Origin: Streptococcus dysgalactiae subsp. dysgalactiae
GTDB lineage: Bacteria; Bacillota; Bacilli; Lactobacillales; Streptococcaceae
Reading direction: 5' to 3'
Length of the DNA stretch: 64,000 bases
Assembly (NCBI RefSeq): GCF_900459225.1
Contig: NZ_UHFH01000003.1
Location: forward strand, 1,270,501-1,334,500
Shown here: positions 32,823-42,903 of the stretch, in pieces
How the letters are laid out: each line of letters begins with the position of its first letter
Position numbering within the stretch: position 1 is the first letter of the stretch
Position numbers and translations under genes: made by a program
Notes under the pieces: generated by a model
What the model was told of the DNA's origin: nothing
Database searches by the model: none
Seen by the model: only the letters and a program-made list of their open reading frames with translations

Positions 32823-32859
32823 TTTAATTTTTTCGTTTCACAAAACTCTAGACACTTAC
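32823..32859 (-). repeat. Right terminal inverted repeat of the ICE
   Basis: Read inward on the minus strand it starts GTAAGTGTCTAGAGTTTTG, matching the left end at 654 in 20 of 24 positions. The exact 10-bp duplication follows immediately at 32860. Confidence 0.9.
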
Positions 32860-32869
32860 CGTCCATATT
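32860..32869. repeat. Right 10-bp target-site duplication of the ICE
   Basis: CGTCCATATT, identical and in direct orientation to 644-653. It overlaps the -35 region of the rqcH promoter, so that region is regenerated by the duplication. Confidence 0.92.
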
Positions 32870-32894
32870 TTTAGTCAAGCATTTGTGGTATAAT
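32866..32894 (+). promoter_or_regulatory. Promoter of rqcH
   Basis: A perfect TATAAT (32889-32894) is preceded by TG one base upstream (TGGTATAAT), an extended -10. The -35 (TATTTT) is weak and partly within the target duplication. Confidence 0.7.
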
Positions 32895-32924
32895 GAAGAG
32901 ATTAGAATTCAGAAAGGAGAAACC

Positions 32925-34577
32925 ATGTCTTTTGACGGCTTTTTCTTACACCATTTAACCAAAGAATTAAAAGAGAGCTTGCTTTACGGGCGTATTCAAA
33001 AGGTCAATCAACCCTTTGAGCGCGAACTGGTTTTAACTATTCGTAACCACCGCCAAAATTATAAATTGTTATTGTCTGCTCATCCCGTTTTTGGAAGGGT
33101 ACAAATCACCCAAGCAGACTTTCAAAACCCCCAAGTCCCAAATACCTTTACCATGATTATGCGCAAGTACCTTCAGGGTGCAGTCATTGAGCAGTTAGAA
33201 CAGATTGAAAATGACCGTATTATTGAGCTTAAAGTGTCCAACAAAAATGAAATTGGCGATGCTATTCAAGCCACGTTAATTATTGAAATCATGGGGAAAC
33301 ACAGTAATATCATCCTAGTGGACCGTTCGGAAAATAAAATCATCGAATCCATTAAGCATGTTGGCTTTTCACAAAACTCTTACCGTACCATTTTACCAGG
33401 CTCTACCTATATTGAGCCTCCTAAAACAGGTGCTGTCAATCCTTTTACGATTTCTGATATGCCTTTATTTGAAATCCTTCAAACACAAGATCTATCTGTT
33501 AAAAGCTTACAACACTATTTTCAAGGATTAGGGCGAGACACTGCAAAAGAATTGGTTGAACTTCTGACAACAGATAAATTAAAACGGTTCCGTGAGTTTT
33601 TTGCTAGACCTACTCAAGCAAGTTTAACCAATACCTCTTTTGCACCAGTTCTTTTCTCAGAGAGCCAAGCAACGTTTGAGACTTTATCAGAGATGCTTGA
33701 TCACTTTTATCAAGATAAAGCTGAGCGTGACCGTATCAATCAGCAAGCGAGTGACTTGATTCACCGTGTACAAAATGAACTAGAAAAAAATCGCAACAAA
33801 CTAAGAAAACAAGAAGCTGAACTTTTGGCTACGGAAAACGCTGAGTTGTTCCGCCAAAAAGGTGAGCTGTTAACCACTTACCTCAGTATGGTTCCTAATA
33901 ACCAGGACTCCGTGGTGTTAGACAATTATTACACAGGCGAAAAGATTGAGATTGCCTTAGACAAGGCACTAACACCCAATCAAAATGCTCAACGTTATTT
34001 TAAAAAATACCAAAAGCTAAAAGAAGCTGTCAAACACTTATCTGGATTGATTACCGATACCAAGCAAAGTATTGCGTATTTTGAGAGTGTGGACTACAAT
34101 TTGTCCCAAGTAAGTATCGAAGATATTGAAGATATTCGGGAAGAGTTATATCAAGCTGGCTTTTTGAAAAGTCGCCACCGTGACAAACGACACAAACGTA
34201 AAAAGCCTGAGCAATACCTAGCTACAGATGGGAAAACCATTCTCATGGTTGGGCGTAACAACCTTCAAAATGAGGAGCTGACCTTTAAGATGGCTAAAAA
34301 AGGGGAACTCTGGTTTCATGCCAAGGATATCCCTGGAAGTCACGTCCTTATTAAGGACAACCTTGATCCAAGCGACGAGGTTAAAACGGACGCTGCCGAA
34401 TTAGCAGCCTATTACTCTAAAGCCAGATTATCAAACCTCGTTCAGGTCGATATGATTGAAGCTAAAAAACTTCACAAACCAAGTGGCGCACAACCAGGAT
34501 TTGTGACTTATACTGGACAAAGAACCTTGCGCGTAACACCTGACGAGGATAAAATCCTCTCCATGAAATTACAATAA
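32925..34577 (+). CDS. rqcH: RqcH/NFACT-family protein (Fbp54/PavA-type fibronectin-binding protein)
   Basis: ATG 32925 after AAAGGAG gives 550 residues beginning MSFDGFFLHHLTKELKE. The N-terminal NFACT-N domain, the central coiled-coil (about 275-400) and the C-terminal NFACT-R domain with GRNNLQNEELTFKMAKKGE and WFHAKDIPGSHV are all present. RqcH binds stalled 50S subunits and adds alanine tails. Streptococcal homologues (Fbp54, PavA) were described as fibronectin-binding adhesins. It diverges from the ICE and its promoter abuts the ICE right end. Confidence 0.93.
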   Translation: MSFDGFFLHHLTKELKESLLYGRIQKVNQPFERELVLTIRNHRQNYKLLLSAHPVFGRVQITQADFQNPQVPNTFTMIMRKYLQGAVIEQLEQIENDRIIELKVSNKNEIGDAIQATLIIEIMGKHSNIILVDRSENKIIESIKHVGFSQNSYRTILPGSTYIEPPKTGAVNPFTISDMPLFEILQTQDLSVKSLQHYFQGLGRDTAKELVELLTTDKLKRFREFFARPTQASLTNTSFAPVLFSESQATFETLSEMLDHFYQDKAERDRINQQASDLIHRVQNELEKNRNKLRKQEAELLATENAELFRQKGELLTTYLSMVPNNQDSVVLDNYYTGEKIEIALDKALTPNQNAQRYFKKYQKLKEAVKHLSGLITDTKQSIAYFESVDYNLSQVSIEDIEDIREELYQAGFLKSRHRDKRHKRKKPEQYLATDGKTILMVGRNNLQNEELTFKMAKKGELWFHAKDIPGSHVLIKDNLDPSDEVKTDAAELAAYYSKARLSNLVQVDMIEAKKLHKPSGAQPGFVTYTGQRTLRVTPDEDKILSMKLQ

Positions 34578-34591
34578 GGCTTAACAGACTA

Positions 34592-34640
34592 AAAACAGTC
34601 CTCTGATGGGAAATGACTCCCAGATAGAGGACTGTTTTGT
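34592..34640. terminator. Bidirectional terminator between rqcH and the TPR gene
   Basis: AAAACAGTCCTCT pairs with AGAGGACTGTTTT around a hairpin loop. Downstream T runs occur on the plus strand and A runs serve the minus strand, so it ends both converging genes. Confidence 0.85.
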
Positions 34641-35887
34641 TATTCTAATAATTGATCATTTAGATGGTCTAAAAATGCTTGCATATTGACATCATCAGGC
34701 ACCTGATTGAGATAATGGGTAGTCACCTTAACTGACTTAGTCAGCTCACCGAATTCTCTCAATAGATAAGCATAGTCTTGTAAAAATTCCGGATTTTCTG
34801 CTAAATCTTCCGCAATTTCCTTATAGAGAGACAAGGTTTTTTCTTCTTGCTCCAAGGCATGATAAGCTTTGGCAATCGTCCATTTAGTCAAAACATTGTC
34901 AATAGTATCATAGTCAAGCGCAACAACGTCTTCAAAACGATTCGCTTCAAAATAAAGCGTGGCCAGTCGCATCAGAATCTCTTCATCATCATCTGCTACT
35001 TCATTAGCTTGAAGAAGATAACGTTCAGCATTTTGACTATCATGTAGCTCATAAGACAATTGTGACGCTAACAATAATAAGTGACTGTCAAATGCATTTT
35101 TGCGAAGTCCTTGTTGGGCCAAACGCAAGGCATCTTGTGTTTTATGTTCCTCATGAAGGCTCAAGGCATAACCATATTCATAACCAGGAAAATCAGGGTT
35201 AATGGTCTCCAACTGTTTGAAATATAAGTTAGCTTTTTGGTAATTCTCTTGATCATATAAGAGGGTAGCCAGTTCAAAAACAGCTTCATCTTTATACTCA
35301 ATCGCTACTGCTTTTTCTAAAAATTCGATGGCTACCTCAAATTTACCTAAACTGGCATAGGCTCGTCCAATGCGTTGGTAAGTAGAAATGCCTGTCAATT
35401 CAAGAATATGACGATTATCTAACTGCGCATAGTAATCAATAGCTTCCTTAAAATACTGTAAGGACATGTCAATTTCTGCCAAGCCAAAAATAATCAATGG
35501 CTCTGGGCTGATCGCTGCTGCTTGAAGTAATTTCTCGCGCGCCACATCTGTCAACCCTTCCATATCATAGAGGTCAGCCATGACTAAAAGAGCTGACAAA
35601 TAATCGGGACTGTCTTTTGGAATCTTGTCCAAATAGAGAAAAGCTTCTTCCATAGCATCATCTTCAGCAGCGATTTGCGCCAAATTAATATTAAGTTCAG
35701 GATAGTCATCAGCCAATTGTAGGTAAAGACGTTTGGCATGTGGCAAAAAACCAATACTTTCTAAATATTCTCCGAGTGCAATCAAGGTTTCCTCATCATC
35801 TTCTTTCAAAGCCTTTTGAAAATATTTCTCCGCATGTGCTAAGTCTTGTTGGTCCAAGGAAGCAATCATTTTTTCACTACTCAACAT
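34640..35887 (-). CDS. Tetratricopeptide repeat protein
   Basis: The start ATG at 35885-35887 (MLSSEKMIASLDQQDL) is preferred over an upstream TTG. GAGGAGG lies nine bases before it. The 415-residue cytosolic protein consists of about ten helix-turn-helix repeats with the TPR pattern (ALGEYLESIGFLPHAKRLY, AYASLGKFEVAIEFLEKA). TPR proteins serve as scaffolds and no enzyme is linked here. It overlaps the end of the AI-2E-family gene by 11 bases, so it is in that operon. Confidence 0.87.
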   Translation of the reverse strand: MLSSEKMIASLDQQDLAHAEKYFQKALKEDDEETLIALGEYLESIGFLPHAKRLYLQLADDYPELNINLAQIAAEDDAMEEAFLYLDKIPKDSPDYLSALLVMADLYDMEGLTDVAREKLLQAAAISPEPLIIFGLAEIDMSLQYFKEAIDYYAQLDNRHILELTGISTYQRIGRAYASLGKFEVAIEFLEKAVAIEYKDEAVFELATLLYDQENYQKANLYFKQLETINPDFPGYEYGYALSLHEEHKTQDALRLAQQGLRKNAFDSHLLLLASQLSYELHDSQNAERYLLQANEVADDDEEILMRLATLYFEANRFEDVVALDYDTIDNVLTKWTIAKAYHALEQEEKTLSLYKEIAEDLAENPEFLQDYAYLLREFGELTKSVKVTTHYLNQVPDDVNMQAFLDHLNDQLLE

Positions 35888-37058
35888 GGTCAGTAACCTC
35901 CTCAACCACTAGGACTTCTTCATCATACAGGCCGCTAACTTTTTGATACCAGTCAAACAATTCTTTCACCACAACCTTGACAGAAGCATAAATCGGAATG
36001 ACTAAGAAGACACCCCAAACGCCAAACATTGATCCTGCAGTCAACAATAAGAACATGATCGTAATCGGATGAATGCTCAGCTTATTTCCAAGAACAAGCG
36101 GTGCCACAAAACGGCCTTCAATGGTTTGCTCAATCATAAAAATCACAAGAACTTTGACTAACATCAACGGCCCCTGCACCATAGCCATAATAATGACAGG
36201 AATCATGGCTAGAAAACTCCCTAAGTAGGGAATCATATTGAGAAAGCCTGCGATGATCCCGAACGTAATGGAATATTTAAGACCTACAAGACTAAACATG
36301 ATAGAAAACATAAAGCCGACAACAATAGCCACCGTTACTTGTCCTTGAACATAGCCTGATAATTGCTTGTTAATATCCCCCAATACCCGGGCCATAGGCA
36401 CACGTAATTTAATTGGTAAAACATTAACCAAACCATTTTTCATCTTGCCACTATCTCGTAAAAAATAAAAAAGAATAAAAGGTGAAATAATGATGGCAAC
36501 GGTAATTCGAGCAATGGCACCTGCAAAATTACCAGCCCAGTCAATGGCATTTTTTGAAAAGCTTTGCGCATAATCAAGAGCTTTTTGGCTGGTATTAGCA
36601 AGCATATCCTGTAACTGAGGCTTGTAGCTAACTAGCCATTCATTTTCAAGAAGTTTATTAGCTTCGTTGTTGACCTTACCAACATATTTTGGGAGATCTT
36701 CAATAAAGCTGGTAAGTTGAGTCTGTACCATTGGCACAAACCCTGAAATCGCCCAGACAAAGAGTAAAATGATTAAGCCAAATACAATAAATATAGAGGT
36801 TGTCCGACTAGGACCCAAACGATTAATCAAGTCAACGAGGGGCTTGGTTAAATAATACAGAATGGTTGAAATGACCAAGGGTAACATGATGACCGCAAAA
36901 AAAGAAATCACTGGAGTAAACAAAAACGAAATTTTCGTAAAGACAAAAATCGTTAGAAAAACTAAAAGGGTGATTACAAGGGCCATCACTGCTTGATTAT
37001 TTAAAATCCACTTATAAAACAAACTATCTGTTTTAGAGGTGTTGGGTGTTAAGGGCAT
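35877..37058 (-). CDS. AI-2E family transporter (PerM/YdbI-like membrane protein)
   Basis: The 393-residue membrane protein has paired N-terminal helices, a soluble loop of about 90 residues, and five further helices with GLKYSITFGIIAGFLNMIPY and the typical motif GSFLAMIPVIIMAM. Family members move AI-2-like compounds or sodium/protons; substrates are uncertain in streptococci. GAAAGGAACC precedes the ATG. It overlaps the TPR gene. Confidence 0.88.
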   Translation of the reverse strand: MPLTPNTSKTDSLFYKWILNNQAVMALVITLLVFLTIFVFTKISFLFTPVISFFAVIMLPLVISTILYYLTKPLVDLINRLGPSRTTSIFIVFGLIILLFVWAISGFVPMVQTQLTSFIEDLPKYVGKVNNEANKLLENEWLVSYKPQLQDMLANTSQKALDYAQSFSKNAIDWAGNFAGAIARITVAIIISPFILFYFLRDSGKMKNGLVNVLPIKLRVPMARVLGDINKQLSGYVQGQVTVAIVVGFMFSIMFSLVGLKYSITFGIIAGFLNMIPYLGSFLAMIPVIIMAMVQGPLMLVKVLVIFMIEQTIEGRFVAPLVLGNKLSIHPITIMFLLLTAGSMFGVWGVFLVIPIYASVKVVVKELFDWYQKVSGLYDEEVLVVEEVTDHVE

Positions 37059-37107
37059 TAAGATAAGGTTCCTTTCTGTTGAAAACTAAAGGGGATGTAA
37101 ACAGTAC

Positions 37108-37587
37108 TCAGTCATAAAAGGTGACGGATTTCTCAATAAGTTGGTTAGTTTCATTGTAGGTAAATTTGGCAGAAAAAAAGGGGCAATCCTCTAAAATCCA
37201 TTTAAAAATGTCATAATCCCCTTCCCATGTCGGTTTTTCCAATACTTGTTCGTAAGGCACCCATTCCAAGGTTCCCTCTCGTGAGTCAGCATCCGAAATA
37301 AGCTCCCCTTCAAATCCTGTTACTTTAAAAACATAGGTATACCAATCATGACCTGGTGTGAATTCTGGAAAAGTAATGATTCCTTTAAAAGCCATCTCTG
37401 TAACGGTCAAATGGGTTTCCTCTAGAATCTCACGACGGGCACACTCATCTGGAGTCTCCCCTGCTTCAAGCTTGCCTCCTACTGAAATCCACTTCCCTTC
37501 GTGGACATCATTTTCTTTTTTATTGCGGTGTAATAATAGCAAGGACTCGCCATTATCAATATAACAAATAGTTGCCAATTGGGTCAT
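37108..37587 (-). CDS. Nudix hydrolase (MutT-like)
   Basis: The 159-residue protein carries the Nudix box GKLEAGETPDECARREILEE with catalytic Glu residues (about 38-60). The N-terminus is MTQLATICYIDNGESLLLLH. Length and sequence fit 8-oxo-dGTP-type diphosphatases, but the substrate cannot be read from sequence. AAAGGAAAG precedes the start and TGGTATAAT, an extended -10, lies about 35 bases upstream. It stands alone after the AI-2E operon. Confidence 0.9.
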   Translation of the reverse strand: MTQLATICYIDNGESLLLLHRNKKENDVHEGKWISVGGKLEAGETPDECARREILEETHLTVTEMAFKGIITFPEFTPGHDWYTYVFKVTGFEGELISDADSREGTLEWVPYEQVLEKPTWEGDYDIFKWILEDCPFFSAKFTYNETNQLIEKSVTFYD

Positions 37588-37782
37588 CTGTCTCTTTCCT
37601 TTCCATCTTTGTTTCTATTATACCAATCTCTGAAAAATATGCTATTATTTTATGATTGGAACAAGCGTTGAATCAAGCAAGGTAACAGAGAGATGATGCC
37701 TTTCACTCTTTCAACGCAAACACTTGCTAAAAAAAGAGTCTTATGATTAAATGAAAGCAACTTAAGAAAGAGAGGAAAAGAA

Positions 37783-37974
37783 ATGAACCCACAAGAATTA
37801 TTTGAGCACATCAAGGAATTAATCGCTAAAAAAGATTTTGCAGCTGCTAAAACCTTTCTTGAGGACCATAAAGAAAAGTTAGGAGACTACTTTGACAAAG
37901 CCAAAACAATGCTGGAAGGCAATGATATGGTCAATGATGCTCTCAAGAAAGTAAAAGGCCTGTTTGGCAAATAA
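37783..37974 (+). CDS. Small helical protein of unknown function
   Basis: The 63-residue product (MNPQELFEHIKELIAKKDF) is charged, helical and soluble, with AGAGAGGAAAAG before the ATG. It is followed by a good terminator, so it is a stand-alone gene. The sequence recalls small streptococcal isoleucyl-tRNA-synthetase-neighbour proteins of unknown role, but I do not recognise a domain. Confidence 0.7.
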   Translation: MNPQELFEHIKELIAKKDFAAAKTFLEDHKEKLGDYFDKAKTMLEGNDMVNDALKKVKGLFGK

Positions 37975-37992
37975 GAAATCTTATTCAAAAAG

Positions 37993-38054
37993 AAAGAGGA
38001 AAAGAGCAGCCTCAAAAATCTCTGGTTTTTAAAGGCTAATCTTGCCTCTTTTTT
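37993..38054 (+). terminator. Terminator after the small helical protein gene
   Basis: AAAGAGG and CCTCTTT close a stem that includes AGCCT/AGGCT, followed by TTTT. Confidence 0.7.
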
Positions 38055-38060
38055 GATATC

Positions 38061-38790
38061 TTTATTTAACCATTCGCAATGAATAAAAGGGTAATAAGTT
38101 TGGTGACCACATGTATACTGATAGGGACTATTAAACGATTGGTTTTGTAGTAGGAATAAGCAAAAACAAGGCCACTTGCCATATATAAAAACTATGTATC
38201 CAACTCGTGGTGTAATGCATGCCTGCAAAAAGCCAAGCGGAAACTATTATTGCTACATATGGGTACTTAGGCAAGATATATCGCATCACTAACCCACGCA
38301 TGACAAGTTCTTCCAAAAATGGATTTAAGATAACATATACAAGAATCAATTGGGGCTAGGAAGTTTGAAAAAGACTTTGATTTAAGAGGACTTGATTAGC
38401 AGTTTCTCCAATTGGTAACCATTCTGACACCATTTGAATAACTTGGTTGGCGACAAGTCCTGCTAATAGCACCCAGATAAATGACTTCTGCCATTTTCCT
38501 TCAGTGAAAAAACGCATGCCACAGGCATTAAAAATTCCGTAAACGCTGATTGCCCACAATACCTGCCCTATAATAAGAGGCAGCGAGGTTGTGTTTAAGA
38601 ATTCTTGGTAGGGCACCGTGCCAGGTTCCACATTTTGATAGACTATCGGTATAAGAGCCACTGCTAACTGATCAACAATAATCGTCACTATATGGTAAAA
38701 AATAAGTAATCCTAATCCAAAATACCATTTGATTGGAGAATCTTTTCCTCCTTGCCAACTTAACTCTTGTTCTAAAAGGTGTTTAAACAG
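38061..38790 (-). pseudogene. Decayed CPBP-family intramembrane protease gene
   Basis: The CPBP (CAAX protease/bacteriocin-processing) motif NPFLEELVMRGLVMRYIL and SAWLFAGMHYTTSW are readable. An in-frame TAG at 38356-38358 splits the frame after SLFQTS. A frameshift near 38185 moves the C-terminus, so YMASGLVFAYSYYKTNRLIV is in another frame. The upstream end has no proper start either. Three lesions make a functional product unlikely. Intact CPBP proteins are multi-pass membrane proteases, some giving bacteriocin immunity. Confidence 0.83.
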
Positions 38791-38921
38791 ACTCTCTCCT
38801 TCGCATTTTCCTCACTTCTAGAACTCTATTGTATCGTATTACTATTACAATAACAACGAACTACTACTATTCCCTTTTTACGATTGAGAAAGACTATTTG
38901 AGCTATGGAAAACAAAATAGC

Positions 38922-38962
38922 AAAACCCCTTAGCGATAGGGCTTCCCGCATCACTAAGGGGT
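38922..38962 (-). terminator. Terminator of the rfb operon
   Basis: ACCCCTTAG pairs with CTAAGGGGT and TTTTGC follows on the minus strand, about 15 bases after the rfbB stop. Confidence 0.85.
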
Positions 38963-38978
38963 ATGTTCTCTCTAAACC

Positions 38979-40266
<1,288 letters not shown>

Positions 40267-40860
40267 TTATAAGTCTTCTGGTTTCAGTGGTTTGACATCA
40301 CTAAGAAGAGGATGGTTTTTATCTGCTTCGGAAACTTCTGCAGCTGCTAGATTTTCCCAAGTAATCCCAAGACTTGGGTCAGCATAGTTTACAAAAGCAT
40401 ACTTAGGTTTCAAGTCAAGAGCCCAGTAGTCATTGACAAGATAACTGTAAGAGACAGTCTCTGAAAGAACTTGGAAGCCGTTAGCAACCCCTCTAGGAAC
40501 AAAAATTCCTTTCGAAGCATCAATCACTGTCTGGTAGACGTTTCCAAATGTGTCTCCCTCACGAAGATCAACCCAAGCTCCTAAAACCTTGCCATCATCA
40601 GCAACTGAGATGTATTTATCCCAAGGTTCAGCATGAAGTCCACGTAGCACATGCTGACGTGAAAAAGAAACGTTGTTTTGTAGTTTTCCTTCCTCAAAAA
40701 AATGTTCTGGAAAGCCAATTGGCAGCATTTTTTCTTTTTGGAAATTTTCTTTAAACCAGCCACGATTATCCCCACGAACAGGAATATCAAACTCTAATAA
40801 GCCTGGGATTTCTTTGATTTCTCGGCAAGCCAATGGTTTGTCAAAAAAAGTTTCTGTCAT
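40267..40860 (-). CDS. rfbC: dTDP-4-dehydrorhamnose 3,5-epimerase
   Basis: The 197-residue cupin enzyme makes the third intermediate of dTDP-rhamnose. Key stretches are PVRGDNRGWFKENFQ, HVLRGLHAEPWDKY with the active His, and SKGIFVPRGVANGFQVL. It overlaps the rfbA stop by one base, so translation is coupled. The enzyme acts in the cytosol between rfbA and rfbB. The final reductase gene, rfbD, is not here. In group A-type streptococci it lies in the group carbohydrate locus. Confidence 0.95.
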   Translation of the reverse strand: MTETFFDKPLACREIKEIPGLLEFDIPVRGDNRGWFKENFQKEKMLPIGFPEHFFEEGKLQNNVSFSRQHVLRGLHAEPWDKYISVADDGKVLGAWVDLREGDTFGNVYQTVIDASKGIFVPRGVANGFQVLSETVSYSYLVNDYWALDLKPKYAFVNYADPSLGITWENLAAAEVSEADKNHPLLSDVKPLKPEDL

Positions 40861-41729
40861 TAAGCTTCTCCAATCAAACGAAGCAAGTATTGCCCGTATT
40901 CGTTTTTCTTTAAAGACTGCGCCAATTCATGGACATCTTCTTTACTGATGTAACCCATGCGATAGGCAATTTCTTCCAGATTTGCCACTTGAGCGTTTTG
41001 CAAACGTTGAACTGTTTCAATATATTGAGCCGCTTCAAGAAGACTTTCATGCGTTCCAGTGTCTAGCCATGCAAAACCACGCCCCATCAATTCAACGGAG
41101 AGGTCACCACGATCCAAGTAAGCCTTGTTGACGTCTGTAATTTCCAACTCACCACGCGCACTTGGTTTAATGTTTTTAGCAATTTCTACCACGTCATTGT
41201 CATAGAAATAAAGTCCAGTCACTGCAAAGTGGGACTTAGGCACTTCTGGTTTTTCTTCGATAGAGATAGCATTCATCTTCTCATCAAATTCCACCACTCC
41301 AAAGCGCTCAGGGTCCTTCACTTGATAACCAAAAACGGTGGCTCCTTTTTCTTTGGCAGCTGCCTTTTGAAGCATTTTAGTGAGGCCATTACCATGGTAA
41401 ATATTATCTCCTAAAATAAGAGCAACACGGTCATCACCAATAAATTCCTCTCCAATAATGAAAGCTTGTGCTAAACCATCTGGGCTTGGCTGTTCCTTAT
41501 AGGATAAGTTAATGCCAAATTCTGACCCATCCCCTAGTAATTCTTCGAAACGAGGAAGATCTTGAGGGGTTGAAATGATTAAAATATCTTTAATCCCTGC
41601 CAACATCAAGGTTGACAATGGGTAATAAATCATTGGTTTGTCATAAATGGGCATCAACTGTTTAGATGCGGCACGAGTCAGTGGATACAAGCGTGTCCCT
41701 GAACCTCCTGCAAGAATAATACCTTTCAT
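40860..41729 (-). CDS. rfbA: Glucose-1-phosphate thymidylyltransferase
   Basis: RmlA joins glucose-1-phosphate to dTTP. The 289-residue protein starts [18 protein letters not shown], the nucleotide-binding signature, and has [12 protein letters not shown] and [20 protein letters not shown]. Length is standard. GGAGC precedes the ATG. It heads the rfbA-rfbC-rfbB cluster on the minus strand. The feedback-regulated tetramer is typical of the family. Confidence 0.95.
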   Translation of the reverse strand: MKGIILAGGSGTRLYPLTRAASKQLMPIYDKPMIYYPLSTLMLAGIKDILIISTPQDLPRFEELLGDGSEFGINLSYKEQPSPDGLAQAFIIGEEFIGDDRVALILGDNIYHGNGLTKMLQKAAAKEKGATVFGYQVKDPERFGVVEFDEKMNAISIEEKPEVPKSHFAVTGLYFYDNDVVEIAKNIKPSARGELEITDVNKAYLDRGDLSVELMGRGFAWLDTGTHESLLEAAQYIETVQRLQNAQVANLEEIAYRMGYISKEDVHELAQSLKKNEYGQYLLRLIGEA

Positions 41730-41787
41730 ACGTAGTGCTCCTATTCTTCTATATACCCTATTATTCTATCATTTTTTGAAAGCAGTG

Positions 41788-42894
41788 TCACGCTTTACCA
41801 GTAGACCGCCAAAGGTAAGGATCAGGGGAATAGTCGCTAGCCGTTAAAAGTCCTTCGTATCCTAGCAATAATTGAGCTAATTCATAGCCAATCAAAGGTC
41901 CAACTGTTAATCCCGATGACCCTAAACCACTAGCTGTATAAAGGTTCTTCAATCCTGGAACCTGACCATAAAAAGGAGAATAATCACTGGTATAAGCTCT
42001 TATCCCTACACGACATGATTTTTGATTAGCTTCTTTTAATAACGGCAAATAAGCGAGAGCTTGCATTTCAAGTTTTTTTAAGACCTGCCAATCAGGCTCC
42101 AAATCATAACCTTTATCATTTTCATGACTCGCACCAACAGAAATCTTACCTTGATTAAAAGGAATAAGGTCTATTCCACCTTCTGGCATAACAACGGGAT
42201 AATTGTCGCTGATGACATGATGAACGCCATAATCCAAGAGTTGTCCCTTTTGTGGTCGCACATCAACCTGATAACCTAAAGGCATCAATAAGTCAGGTAA
42301 CCATGCTCCTGCTGCCAGAATGACCTGATCAAAATAATGACCAGCAATCTCATACCCACTTCCTTGCTGTTTCAGAGTGACTTTCTGCCGAATAACAGGG
42401 TAACCACTAGCCTTGAGTAACGTCTCACATAAAGTAGCCCCTTCAACCCTAGCAGCTCCTGAAGCGTACAGACAACTGTCAAAACCAACTAAGCCTGGAA
42501 ATGCCTCTTGTATCTCCTCACGTTTTTTTACTTCCAAATGACCGATTAAAGGAGATTCTTCTTGTCTACTTAAAGCTAATTGATAAAGATCTTTTAACTT
42601 CTCCTCTTGCTTTTTTAATAAGTAAATCCCATTTTGCTGGTAAAAATCCGTTGCAAAGCCATCAGTCTGTAAGTCGCTGACTAACTGTTGATAAAAATCG
42701 GCTCCTAAACGAGCCATGCGGTACCAAACTTTATTGCGACGCTTTGAAAACCAAGGACTAATAATACCAGCAGCAGCCTTAGTAGCTTGTCCTTGACCAT
42801 GGTCAAAAAGAGTAACTTCTTTTTGACCACTTTGTTGTAAATAATAAGCAGCGGTTGATCCTACAATCCCCGCCCCAATAATGGCTATTTTCAT
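41788..42894 (-). CDS. FAD-dependent amino-acid oxidase (DadA/DAO family)
   Basis: The 368-residue protein has an N-terminal Rossmann motif, IAIIGAGIVGSTAAYYL, and a DAO-type GIISPWFSKRRN stretch. It ends in GLGSSGLTVGPLIGYELAQL, which binds FAD. Similar streptococcal proteins are annotated as glycine or D-amino-acid oxidases. The substrate is not proved. It follows the broken ZIP gene by nine bases. Confidence 0.87.
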   Translation of the reverse strand: MKIAIIGAGIVGSTAAYYLQQSGQKEVTLFDHGQGQATKAAAGIISPWFSKRRNKVWYRMARLGADFYQQLVSDLQTDGFATDFYQQNGIYLLKKQEEKLKDLYQLALSRQEESPLIGHLEVKKREEIQEAFPGLVGFDSCLYASGAARVEGATLCETLLKASGYPVIRQKVTLKQQGSGYEIAGHYFDQVILAAGAWLPDLLMPLGYQVDVRPQKGQLLDYGVHHVISDNYPVVMPEGGIDLIPFNQGKISVGASHENDKGYDLEPDWQVLKKLEMQALAYLPLLKEANQKSCRVGIRAYTSDYSPFYGQVPGLKNLYTASGLGSSGLTVGPLIGYELAQLLLGYEGLLTASDYSPDPYLWRSTGKA

Positions 42895-42903
42895 CTGTTT
42901 ATC

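Larger units (their letters stand above)
654..32859. mobile_element. TnGBS-type integrative conjugative element (32.2 kb, RD2-like)
   Basis: The element is bounded by imperfect inverted repeats and flanked by an exact 10-bp direct repeat. It carries a DDE transposase of the ISLre2/UPF0236 kind, a RepA_N replication initiator, a pCF10-like T4SS, coupling protein, relaxase and MobC, three LPXTG proteins and two secreted cargo proteins. No tyrosine or serine integrase is present. TnGBS-family ICEs are known to use such a transposase and to insert about 15-17 bp upstream of sigma-A -35 boxes. Here the distance to the trpX -35 box is 17 bp. Cargo and order recall the RD2 element of some group A streptococci (from memory), but the Alp/R28 gene and its AraC regulators are missing. 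Confidence 0.93.

Noticed and set aside
32653..32859. att site of a tyrosine integrase near the rqcH side
   Set aside because: No integrase, tRNA gene or long core repeat is present. The 10-bp duplication fits transposition.
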